Shown here: piece by piece, positions 15,861 to 21,919 of the stretch
Numbering within the stretch: position 1 is the stretch's first letter
Layout of the letters: every line of letters begins with the position of its first letter
Assembly: GCA_035627675.1 (NCBI GenBank)
Contig: DASPLH010000212.1
Coordinates: forward strand, 1 to 21,919
Length of the DNA stretch: 21,919 bases
Source of the DNA: DASPLH01 sp035627675
GTDB taxonomy: Bacteria; Acidobacteriota; Terriglobia; Terriglobales; Acidobacteriaceae
Reading direction: 5' to 3'
Program-made: the position numbers and the translations under genes
Notes under the pieces: generated by a model
Databases searched by the model: none
The model's input: only the letters and a program-made list of their open reading frames with translations
What the model was told of the DNA's origin: nothing

Positions 15861-17936
15861 CTACGCCCGCTCTACCTCGACCAGCACGGAATAGAACGTC
15901 GCGCCTCCGGCCATATCGGTGAGACGCTGCGAGGTGAGAACGTTAATGTTCTTGTTCTCCGGCGAGAGCTTGGCCCAGTTCAGCCTCGCTCCCACCACGC
16001 CGCGCTGCACGGCTCCGTCTATCCGCGCCGTCAGTCTGAGTTCGCCGCGCCGATTGAAGACCCGCACGCGGTCTCCGTCGCGAATGCCGCGGGCGCTGGC
16101 GTCGGCTTCGTTCATCTCCAGCAGTTCCGTCTCTTCCATCTTCTGGTGCGAAGGCAGATTGCAGAACGTCGAGTTGAGGTAGTTGTCGGCCTTGCGCGCC
16201 AGTAGTTCGAGCGGGAACTCCGAGGCCGCCGCCGTGTGACGCGACTCAGCCGGAGGAACAAACTCCGCTACCGGATCGAGTCCCTGCGCGGCTAACTTCT
16301 CGCTGTAGAGTTCTGCCTTGCCGCTCGCCGTGGGGAAGCCGTTGGCGAAGGGAAGATACCAGCCGCTGTCGTTCCCCGGCACGTTCAGCCGAACGTGCCC
16401 TTCTCGCTGTAGCCGCTCGCGCGTGATCCCCGCGAGGAACTCATGGCCGCTGGCGAGCGCCTGGTCCATGATCTCTTCGTCCGTCTCGGCGAAGCACGGC
16501 TCGGCGAACCCCATTCGCTCGGCCAGCGCGCGGAACACGTCTGCGTTACTCCGGGCCTCGCCCACCGGCGCGATTGCCGCGTTCGAAATCTGGACGTAGT
16601 AGTGTCCGTAGGCCGTCTGCAGGTCCTTGTGCTCGAAGAAGGTCGTTGCCGGCAGCACCATGTCGGCATAGTCGGTCGTGTCCGTCAGGAACTGCTCGTG
16701 TACGGCGGTGAATAGGTCCGGGCGCAGCAACCCGCGAATTACGTCGTTGTGATCGGGACAGACCGCCGCCGGGTTCGAGTTGAAGACGAACATGGCCTTG
16801 ACCGGAGGATCGTTGACCTCGTTCAAGAGTCGTCCGAGTTCGCTCATGTTCAGCATCCGCGCGTCGCGACCGAGTGCGGTCTTCATCAGGTCCGTGCGCT
16901 TCAACGCCTGCTTGTCCAGCGGGAACGCGCCACTCGTCGAGAGCTGCAGACCTCCGCCGACTTCCTTCCACGAGCCTGTAATGCATGGCAGCATTGACAC
17001 CGCCCGCACGGCCATGCCGCCGTTCGTGCTGCGCTGGATGCCGTAGTTGAGCCGAATCACCGCCGGACGCGCCGTCGCGTATTCGCGCGCGAGCCGCACG
17101 ATGTCCTCGGCCGGAATCCCCGTCCACTGCGCAACGCGCTCCGGCGTGTAACCGGCGACCTTGGCTTTCAGCTGATCGAAGCCGAGCGTGTGCTGTGCAA
17201 CGTAAGCGGCGTCGTGAAGGGCTTCGCCGATGATGACGTGCATCATCCCCAGCGCGAGCGCGACATCGGTTCCGGGATTGATCGGCAGATACCAGTCCGC
17301 GCACTTCGCCGTGCGCGTGCGATACGGATCGATGACGACGAGCTTCGCGCCCTTGCGCCGCGCTTCTTCGATGAACGGCCACAGGTGCACATTGTTGCCG
17401 TGGATGTTCGCGCCCCAGGCGATGATGTAGCGCGAGTGCGCGAACTGCTCCGGTTCGGTTCCGTACTTCCCGCCTGTGACGCTGACCAGCGCCTCGGCCC
17501 CCGCACTGGCGCAGATCGTGCGGTCGAGCTGCGAGGCCCCGAGACGATGGAAGAAGCGGTGATCCAGCGTGCTGCCCTGGATGGTTCCGAGCGTCCCGCC
17601 ATAGGAGTAGGGAAGGATCGCCTCGGAGCCGAACTCTGCCGCGACCGAACGGAACTTCGCGGCAATGGTGTCGAGCGCTTCGTCCCACGTGATGTACGCG
17701 AATGCCTCGAAGCCGCCGGTCCCTTTCGGCGCGACCCTCTTCATCGGGTAGAGAACACGCTGTGGCGAGTACACGCGGTCGATGTACTTCGCCACCTTTG
17801 CGCACAGGAACCCGCGCGTGACCGGATGATTCGGGTCACCCTGGAGGCGGGTAGCGCGTCCGTCCTCAACCGTGATCAGGACCCCGCACGCGTCGGGACA
17901 GTCGTGCGGGCAGGCGGCGTGTACTACGGTTTTCAT
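15861..17936 (-). CDS. Single-subunit molybdopterin oxidoreductase of the DMSO-reductase family
   Basis: 691 residues with a bis-molybdopterin guanine dinucleotide fold. Cys9, Cys13, Cys17 (CPHDCPDAC) and Cys45 (GFLCAK) bind an N-terminal [4Fe-4S] cluster. Cys142 in RTICASAGAEAL aligns with the molybdenum-ligand cysteine of nitrate reductases (HCMASA in NapA). Cofactor-binding segments follow: YIIAWGANIHGNN, VVIDPYRTRTAKCADWYLPI, GTDVALALGM, and the C-terminal beta-barrel domain (SHQKMEETELLEMNEADASARGI). No twin-arginine signal precedes it, so it is cytoplasmic. No electron-transfer or membrane subunits accompany it; the only neighbour on its strand is an MBL-fold hydrolase 153 nt upstream. 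Substrate unknown; nitrate, formate and S-/N-oxide chemistry are all possible for the family. Confidence 0.88.
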   Translation of the reverse strand: MKTVVHAACPHDCPDACGVLITVEDGRATRLQGDPNHPVTRGFLCAKVAKYIDRVYSPQRVLYPMKRVAPKGTGGFEAFAYITWDEALDTIAAKFRSVAAEFGSEAILPYSYGGTLGTIQGSTLDHRFFHRLGASQLDRTICASAGAEALVSVTGGKYGTEPEQFAHSRYIIAWGANIHGNNVHLWPFIEEARRKGAKLVVIDPYRTRTAKCADWYLPINPGTDVALALGMMHVIIGEALHDAAYVAQHTLGFDQLKAKVAGYTPERVAQWTGIPAEDIVRLAREYATARPAVIRLNYGIQRSTNGGMAVRAVSMLPCITGSWKEVGGGLQLSTSGAFPLDKQALKRTDLMKTALGRDARMLNMSELGRLLNEVNDPPVKAMFVFNSNPAAVCPDHNDVIRGLLRPDLFTAVHEQFLTDTTDYADMVLPATTFFEHKDLQTAYGHYYVQISNAAIAPVGEARSNADVFRALAERMGFAEPCFAETDEEIMDQALASGHEFLAGITRERLQREGHVRLNVPGNDSGWYLPFANGFPTASGKAELYSEKLAAQGLDPVAEFVPPAESRHTAAASEFPLELLARKADNYLNSTFCNLPSHQKMEETELLEMNEADASARGIRDGDRVRVFNRRGELRLTARIDGAVQRGVVGARLNWAKLSPENKNINVLTSQRLTDMAGGATFYSVLVEVERA

Positions 17937-18089
17937 GGAAGCAGATTATTGCACGGCGAGAAGCGAGCTTTGCAGCGCGTTTGCCACACGCAGCGCAGCG
18001 AGGCGCCTGCGGGTGGCGCCCATGCGGAGCCACAGGCGGAGCTCAAGTGGGAACGTGCCGAATGCTTTGTCTCCGGCGAGTCCTGCGAA

Positions 18090-18926
18090 TCAAGCCGCCG
18101 GAGCCCCGGATTCGCCCCGCTTGGCGTATTTCCCACGCTGTGGCCGGGCGATGCGGTCGAAGTCATCCGCCAGCCGTTGCAACTCGTCGGCCGCGTGCGG
18201 CCCCGCGATGGGCAGGCCGTGGCCGGGGGCGATTGCGTTCGGACGAAGCGCCGCAAGCTGTTCTACCGAGGAGCGGGCTGCGTCCCAATCGGGCGTGTAG
18301 TAGGCGGGCGGGCCGTGCAACTCGGGACGCTGCGTCAGCGCCGCAAACAGCGACTCCTGCTTCGTCGTGCAGAACGCGTCGCCAACGATGAGCGTGCGAT
18401 CTTCCTCGCGGAACAGGGAAACGTGTCCGCGCGTGTGGCCCGGGGTGTGGAGCCAGCGCCAGCCGGGCATGTTCGGGATGCTGCCGTCATGCGGCAAGGC
18501 GTGTGCCCTCGCTCCGATGTCGATCGGTCCGCGCGGGAACAACGGAGAGAGCAACGCCATCGATCCGCCTCCGGCCAGCGGGTCCGGCGGGGGATACTCC
18601 GCCTTGCCGGTGACGTAGTCCATTTCGAGCGGATGCACGTACACGGGCGCGTTCCATCCGTCGGCGAGGTCTCTGAGCGACCCCACGTGATCGAAGTGTC
18701 CGTGGGTGAGTACGACGGCCTGCGGAGGGGCGTTTCCGAAGTGATTGCGCGCCCAGTCGCGAATCCTGTCGCCCGAGAAGTACAGGCCGGCATCGATCAG
18801 CGTCCACTCGGCTTCGCCGGTCGCCACGGCAAACACATTCACAAAGAGAATACGGAGGCCGGCTACTCCGGGTGCCACGTGGTCGAGAGAAACAATGTCA
18901 TCGGCGGAAATCGGGATCTTGTCCAT
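18090..18926 (-). CDS. MBL-fold metallohydrolase
   Basis: 278 residues. The zinc-binding motif is complete: His75, His77, Asp79 and His80 in LTHGHFDHVGS, His164 in LHTPGHTRGHVS, Asp183 in LIVGDAF, and a later His in IAPGHGLPIAG. The N-terminal VNVFAVATGEAEWTLIDAGL is the usual first beta hairpin. The family includes glyoxalase II-like thioesterases, lactonases and other hydrolases; nothing here singles out one. No signal peptide is seen. It precedes the molybdopterin oxidoreductase on the same strand, but 153 nt apart, so co-transcription is possible but not shown. No Shine-Dalgarno is obvious before the ATG at 18926. Confidence 0.85.
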   Translation of the reverse strand: MDKIPISADDIVSLDHVAPGVAGLRILFVNVFAVATGEAEWTLIDAGLYFSGDRIRDWARNHFGNAPPQAVVLTHGHFDHVGSLRDLADGWNAPVYVHPLEMDYVTGKAEYPPPDPLAGGGSMALLSPLFPRGPIDIGARAHALPHDGSIPNMPGWRWLHTPGHTRGHVSLFREEDRTLIVGDAFCTTKQESLFAALTQRPELHGPPAYYTPDWDAARSSVEQLAALRPNAIAPGHGLPIAGPHAADELQRLADDFDRIARPQRGKYAKRGESGAPAA

Positions 18927-18984
18927 ACCAGCAGCGCAGCCCGGGGCTGACTAACTCCTTGGGTTGTGCTGAGGTTGGATGCGT

Positions 18985-19134
18985 GACAGTCGTCTGTCGC
19001 CAGTCGCTAGTCGTTAGCTGTCAGTCACCAGTTGCCAGCCAGCAGCTACTTATAAGCGGGCTGCTCAGGGGCTCAGCGACTCAGCAGCTAAGCGATCCGA
19101 ACGCGACTCCGCGACTGCGCGACTCCGCGACTTC
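18985..19134. repeat. Heptamer array merging into octamer array
   Basis: 18985-19047 is nine consecutive heptamers with consensus GYYAGTC: GACAGTC, GTCTGTC, GCCAGTC, GCTAGTC, GTTAGCT, GTCAGTC, ACCAGTT, GCCAGCC, AGCAGCT. After a 22-nt break, 19070-19134 changes to period eight: GGCTCAGC, GACTCAGC, AGCTAAGC, a nine-base step, then GCGACTCC, GCGACTGC, GCGACTCC, GCGACTTC. It fills most of the gap between the acetyltransferase and the MBL gene. Confidence 0.85.
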
Positions 19135-19166
19135 AATACCAGGAATCGGCCGGTTGCAGCTGGGAG

Positions 19167-19709
19167 CTACCTAACCACGGCGAACATGTAAAAATCCTTG
19201 TACTCGCCGTTCTTGATGGCTGCTTTGCGCAGCACGCCCTCGCACGCGTAGCCCGCTTTTTCGAGCACGCGGACGGACCCGATGTTGTCCGTGAAGGGCT
19301 TGGCGAAGATGCGCGCGAGGCGGAACTCGCGCATCGTCCACTCGGTGAAGATCGGAATCGCAGCGCTCACGATGCCTTTCCCCCAGAACTGCTCTCCGAG
19401 CCAGTAGCCCAGTTCCGCCGTCTGCCGTTCGATGTCGTCGAAGAAGACGAGTCCGATCGCTCCCACGACATCGCCGCCCACCTCGATGCCCAGCACGAAC
19501 TCGCGGTCGCTCAACACGTCCATGCGCGAGCGGATGAAGTTCTCGGCATGCGCCCTGGTATATGGGTTAGGGAAGCGGTCGCGCAGATTGGCGGCGACCC
19601 GGGGATTGTTGGCGTGGTACGCGAGCGAGAGCGCGTCGTCCGCGCGGAAGCTGCGCAGGCGGCACTTGCCGCAGTCGAGTTCGATGATCTGCTGTCCCGC
19701 GAACCTCAT
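19167..19709 (-). CDS. GNAT-family N-acetyltransferase (RimJ/RimL type)
   Basis: 180 residues from the ATG at 19709. The frame continues upstream into frr, but only as antisense-like sequence unrelated to the family. The fold is typical of ribosomal-protein or amino-acid N-acetyltransferases: LRSFRADDALSLAYHANNP at the start, GDVVGAIGLVFF on the central strand, the acetyl-CoA loop in QTAELGYWLGEQFWGKGIVSAA read in two parts (QTAELGYWLG, EQFWGKGIVS), then RIFAKPFTDNIGSVRVLEKAGY and a final YKDFYMFAVVR. It transfers an acetyl group from acetyl-CoA to an amine; the substrate is not readable. It is 98 nt downstream of frr with a terminator between. Confidence 0.88.
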   Translation of the reverse strand: MRFAGQQIIELDCGKCRLRSFRADDALSLAYHANNPRVAANLRDRFPNPYTRAHAENFIRSRMDVLSDREFVLGIEVGGDVVGAIGLVFFDDIERQTAELGYWLGEQFWGKGIVSAAIPIFTEWTMREFRLARIFAKPFTDNIGSVRVLEKAGYACEGVLRKAAIKNGEYKDFYMFAVVR

Positions 19710-19756
19710 ACGCGTGGTTCGTATCCTCGCTCCCACGAGCGCGGCGCAAACAAGCG

Positions 19757-19786
19757 CAAAGGAAAACGGCGCGCCGCAGCGCGCCG
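19757..19786 (-). terminator. Rho-independent terminator of frr
   Basis: On the minus strand CGGCGCGC, loop TGCG, GCGCGCCG (19767-19786) form a perfect 8-bp GC stem, followed by TTTTCCTTTG. It lies 21 nt after the frr stop and 47 nt before the acetyltransferase start. Confidence 0.7.
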
Positions 19787-19807
19787 AAGTATATCGCAAA
19801 GGCCGGG

Positions 19808-20395
19808 TCAGACCTGCATGACCTCTTTCTCCTTCACCTTGGCCATCTCTTCCATCTTCTTGATTTCGTCGTCGGTCAGCTTCTGGATCTGCTCCAGCGA
19901 CCCACGCTCTTCGTCCTCGGTGATCTTCTTGTCCTTCAGCGCCTTCTTGATCGCGTCGTTGCCGTCGCGGCGGATATTGCGGACGGCCGTGCGGTGCTCC
20001 TCGAGGATCTTGTGGAGGTGCTTCACCATGTCCTTGCGGCGTTCTTCCGTCAGCGCCGGAACGGGGATGCGCACGATCTTGCCGTCGTTCATCGGGTTGA
20101 GCCCGAGGTCCGCCGTGCGGATCGCCTTTTCGATCGCGCCGATCAGGCTCATGTCCCACGGTTGCACGGTAATCATCTGCGGCTCGGGAGCGCTTACATT
20201 GCCGACCTGGTTCAGCGGCATCTGCGAGCCGTAGGCGTCCACCGTGACGGAGTCGAGCATATGCACGGACGCCCGCCCGGTGCGCATCGAGGCCATTTCC
20301 TTGCGGAAGTCCTCGACCGCCTTCTCCATGCGGGATTTCAGTTGTGTGTACGTGTCTTTCAGAGCGGGTACTGCCGCCATGCTGATCTGAGCCAT
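19808..20395 (-). CDS. frr: Ribosome recycling factor
   Basis: 195 residues from the ATG at 20395, preceded by AGGCGA; another Met five codons on is an alternative. RRF mimics tRNA and, with EF-G, splits the post-termination ribosome. Landmarks are the N-terminal helix KSRMEKAVEDFRKEMASMRTGRAS, LDSVTVDAYGSQMPLNQVGNVS across residues 47-68, the domain II strand PWDMSLIGAIEKAI, SDLGLNP-like ADLGLNPMNDGKIVRIPVP, ERRKDMVKHLHKILEEHR, and the C-terminal helix with DEIKKMEEMAKVKEKEV. In most bacteria frr directly follows pyrH; here two small paralogous genes lie between, and frr has its own -10 element. Confidence 0.96.
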   Translation of the reverse strand: MAQISMAAVPALKDTYTQLKSRMEKAVEDFRKEMASMRTGRASVHMLDSVTVDAYGSQMPLNQVGNVSAPEPQMITVQPWDMSLIGAIEKAIRTADLGLNPMNDGKIVRIPVPALTEERRKDMVKHLHKILEEHRTAVRNIRRDGNDAIKKALKDKKITEDEERGSLEQIQKLTDDEIKKMEEMAKVKEKEVMQV

Positions 20396-20428
20396 AAGAT
20401 CGCCTGCTATGTAGATTTCAAACAGCCG

Positions 20429-20434
20429 ATTATA
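20429..20434 (-). promoter_or_regulatory. -10 element of the frr promoter
   Basis: A perfect TATAAT on the minus strand, preceded by CTG as at bamA, placing the transcription start near 20422 and a leader of about 27 nt before frr. The -35 region is unremarkable. Confidence 0.5.
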
Positions 20435-20467
20435 CAGCCCCGGGCTGTCGCCCACACCGGCGCGGTG

Positions 20468-20800
20468 TTATTCGTCGGGTTCGTCGAAGTCGGCGTCGGA
20501 AAAAATGTACGGTGCGGTACGGATCAGCCGGAAGCGCACCTGGTCGAAACAGGTATCACAGGCGGGGAAGAGATCGGCGGCGATCATCACCACTTCGTGA
20601 GCGGCGCGGTGACTGCCGTTGTGCAGAACTTCGTAGATACCCGACTCGCGGACGGTGTCGCCGGGACGGAACGTCTGGCCGTGCGCCATTCGTTTCGGGT
20701 GACGCACGTTGTTCGCGGCATCGGCCCCGGCCACCGGCCGCCTGAACTCGGGATGGCTGGAACGATTGCTCTGAAAGCTCGGCGTGTGCTTGGCAGGCAT
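20468..20800 (-). CDS. Small putative metal-binding protein, copy A of a tandem pair
   Basis: 110 residues from the ATG at 20800, supported by AGGAG nine nt upstream. No named family is recognised with certainty. The last 72 residues are a clear paralogue of the next gene to the right: both share FRPG-x2-V, then G-x-Y-x-VLHNG, HRA-x2-H-x-V-x-M, a D-x-FP, C-x2-C and VRFRL, and even an S-D-x-D-F tail. The CxxC plus the three nearby histidines could bind one zinc. The order FxPGxxxPxxGxY...GDxFP recalls the YjzC-like layout, but that is inference. A 37-residue Ser/Pro/basic N-terminal extension is unique to this copy. No signal peptide or membrane segment. A palindrome lies just upstream. Confidence 0.7.
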   Translation of the reverse strand: MPAKHTPSFQSNRSSHPEFRRPVAGADAANNVRHPKRMAHGQTFRPGDTVRESGIYEVLHNGSHRAAHEVVMIAADLFPACDTCFDQVRFRLIRTAPYIFSDADFDEPDE

Positions 20801-20831
20801 TTCGTCCGACTCCTATATATCGACAAGTCTA

Positions 20832-20847
20832 ACTTCTGTTCAGAAGT
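20832..20847. promoter_or_regulatory. Palindrome upstream of copy A, operator candidate
   Basis: ACTTCTG, TT, CAGAAGT: two perfect seven-base arms with a two-base centre, 32-47 nt upstream of the copy A start codon. The sequence between it and the ribosome binding site is A/T-rich (GATATATAGG on the minus strand), so the palindrome would sit at the -35 region of a promoter there. A two-base loop is too tight for a good RNA hairpin. Confidence 0.35.
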
Positions 20848-20898
20848 GCTGAAAAGACCCAAAAGTGCCACACCCGCGGTGTCGCGTTGCGACGGCAA

Positions 20899-21108
20899 CT
20901 AAGACACGGCGAAGTCGTTGTCCGAGCCGACTGCGCTCGCCTGCCGCTCCAGCCGGAAGCGAACCTCATCGCGACAAACGCTGCACGGCGGGAACTGATC
21001 GCCCGCGAGCATGGTCACGGCGTGCTCTGCGCGATGTCCGTTGTGCAATACGACATACACGCCAGCCACGGGCACTAGCTCGCCAGGCCTGAATTTCCGT
21101 TCGGCCAT
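20899..21108 (-). CDS. Small putative metal-binding protein, copy B of a tandem pair
   Basis: 69 residues from the ATG at 21108, chosen because homology to copy A begins exactly there (MAERKFRPGEL versus MAHGQTFRPGD); the frame is open to a TTG at 21216 but without homology. It contains VAGVYVVLHNGHRAEHAV, GDQFPPCSVC and EVRFRLERQ. As in copy A, CxxC and three histidines could form a zinc site. It is the minimal form of the domain. It lies 124 nt after pyrH and 98 nt before copy A on the same strand. No good Shine-Dalgarno is visible. Function unknown. Confidence 0.65.
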   Translation of the reverse strand: MAERKFRPGELVPVAGVYVVLHNGHRAEHAVTMLAGDQFPPCSVCRDEVRFRLERQASAVGSDNDFAVS

Positions 21109-21214
21109 CGCTGTACTGACAGGGGACACCCGATTTATCTCCAAGCAAACGTGCTGCTCACGAAATCGGAAGCTGCTGCCCGCTGAAGCGAGTAGTTCGC
21201 GTCGCGCCTGCGAC

Positions 21215-21234
21215 AACCGCGCGGTCGCGCGGTT
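21215..21234 (-). other. Inverted repeat overlapping the pyrH stop codon
   Basis: AACCGCGCG and CGCGCGGTT are perfect nine-base complements around GT. The arm on the right includes two bases of the pyrH stop codon. No T-run follows, so termination is uncertain. Confidence 0.35.
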
Positions 21235-21919
21235 ACGCCGTTACGAGGGAACCCACCTTTTCGCCCAGCACCACGCGGCGGATGTTGCCGGACGTGTTCA
21301 GGTTGAAAATGATAATCGGAAGATTGTTCTCGCGACAGAGGCTAATCGCGGTCGCGTCCATCACCCGCAGGCCCTTCGTCAGGACGTCCGTAAAGGTGAT
21401 CTGGTCGAACTTCGTCGCGTCCTTCACCTTCATCGGATCGGCGTCATAGATGCCTTCGACCTTGGTCGCCTTCATGATTACGTCGGCCTTGATCTCCATC
21501 GCGCGCAGCGAGGCGGCGGTGTCGGTCGAGAAATAAGGATTTCCCGTGCCCGAGCCGAAGATCACGACGCGACCCTTCTCGAGATGGCGCATCGCACGCC
21601 GGCGAATGAACGGCTCGGCGACCTGGTTCATCTCGATGGCCGACATCACGCGCGTGTGCACGCCTCGTTTCTCAATCGCGTCCTGGAGGGCGAGCGCGTT
21701 GATCATGGTGGCCAGCATGCCCATGTGGTCGGCCGAAACGCGGTCCATGTTCTTGGCCTGATCGGCGACGCCGCGGAAGAAGTTTCCGCCGCCGACAACA
21801 ATTCCCAACTCCACTCCGAGCCGCGAGACCTCCGCGACTTCCTCCGCGATCTCGAACACGCGGTCGTTATCGACGCCGAATCCCTTATCGGCTGCCAGGG
21901 CTTCACCAGAGAGTTTCAA
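21233..21919 (-). CDS. pyrH: UMP kinase, N-terminus outside the window
   Basis: 228 residues are visible, beginning in the middle of the N-terminal strand (LKLSGEAL); the leading residue is a leucine codon, so roughly 8-12 residues and the start codon lie beyond the right edge. UMP kinase makes UDP from UMP with ATP as a hexamer of the amino acid kinase fold and is controlled by UTP and GTP. Visible signatures are VVGGGNFFRG, SADHMGMLATMINALALQDAI, the substrate loop GSGTGNPYFSTDTAASLRA, KATKVEGIYDADP, and the C-terminal IIIFNL. It sits in the usual pyrH-frr order, but two small genes separate the pair. Confidence 0.96.
   Translation of the reverse strand: MKLSGEALAADKGFGVDNDRVFEIAEEVAEVSRLGVELGIVVGGGNFFRGVADQAKNMDRVSADHMGMLATMINALALQDAIEKRGVHTRVMSAIEMNQVAEPFIRRRAMRHLEKGRVVIFGSGTGNPYFSTDTAASLRAMEIKADVIMKATKVEGIYDADPMKVKDATKFDQITFTDVLTKGLRVMDATAISLCRENNLPIIIFNLNTSGNIRRVVLGEKVGSLVTA

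Noticed and set aside
17190..18950. Long plus-strand open frame opposite the molybdopterin and MBL genes
   Set aside because: Its composition is typical of an antisense shadow, and both minus-strand genes have intact active-site motifs.
18985..19134. Possible CRISPR array
   Set aside because: Units are 7-8 bases without spacers, and no cas gene is in the window.
21111..21122. CTGT-N4-ACAG upstream of copy B as a LexA-type site
   Set aside because: The spacing differs from known LexA boxes (N8 in E. coli) and the arms are only four bases.

Overview
This is a high-GC, double-membrane bacterium. The gene families (BamA, OmpH/Skp, lipid A genes, two TonB-type proteins) show an outer membrane with lipopolysaccharide. 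The use of LpxI rather than LpxH, the Ala/Pro-rich envelope proteins, the orphan TreZ and the heptameric intergenic repeats fit an acidobacterium (Terriglobia-like). That assignment is an inference from gene style; there is no rRNA here to confirm it. The -10 hexamer TATAAT appears upstream of fabZ, ompH, bamA and frr, so ordinary sigma-70-type promoters can be read by eye.

Layout. 1-757 (-): N-terminal part of a TonB-like envelope protein that runs off the left edge. 987-4220 (-): a tight lipid A operon, fabZ-lpxA-lpxI-Gfo/Idh/MocA oxidoreductase, with gaps of 5 to 18 nt. 4304-5834 (+): an M20 metallopeptidase, then tatA with its own strong ribosome binding site and a good terminator shared with the convergent maf gene (5897-6454, -). 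6581-10346 (+): treZ, then lepA. 10347-10923 holds no recognisable gene. 10924-15591 (-): an envelope block read bamA, ompH, tonB, with terminators after bamA and ompH and an excellent promoter before ompH, so these are separate transcription units. 15861-18926 (-): an MBL-fold hydrolase followed by a single-subunit molybdopterin oxidoreductase. 19167-21919 (-): pyrH (cut by the right edge), two tandem paralogous small CxxC proteins, frr, and a GNAT acetyltransferase.

The genes are mostly housekeeping. fabZ/lpxA/lpxI supply and build the lipid A precursor, BamA and OmpH insert and escort outer-membrane proteins, two TonB-type proteins energise outer-membrane transport, TatA belongs to protein export, and pyrH/frr/lepA serve nucleotide supply and translation.

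I do not see a defence island, CRISPR array, prophage or transposon. The least explained items are three intergenic arrays of degenerate 7- and 8-base tandem repeats, the duplicated small putative metal-binding proteins inserted between pyrH and frr, two palindromic operator candidates, and the AT-richer gene-free stretch after lepA.
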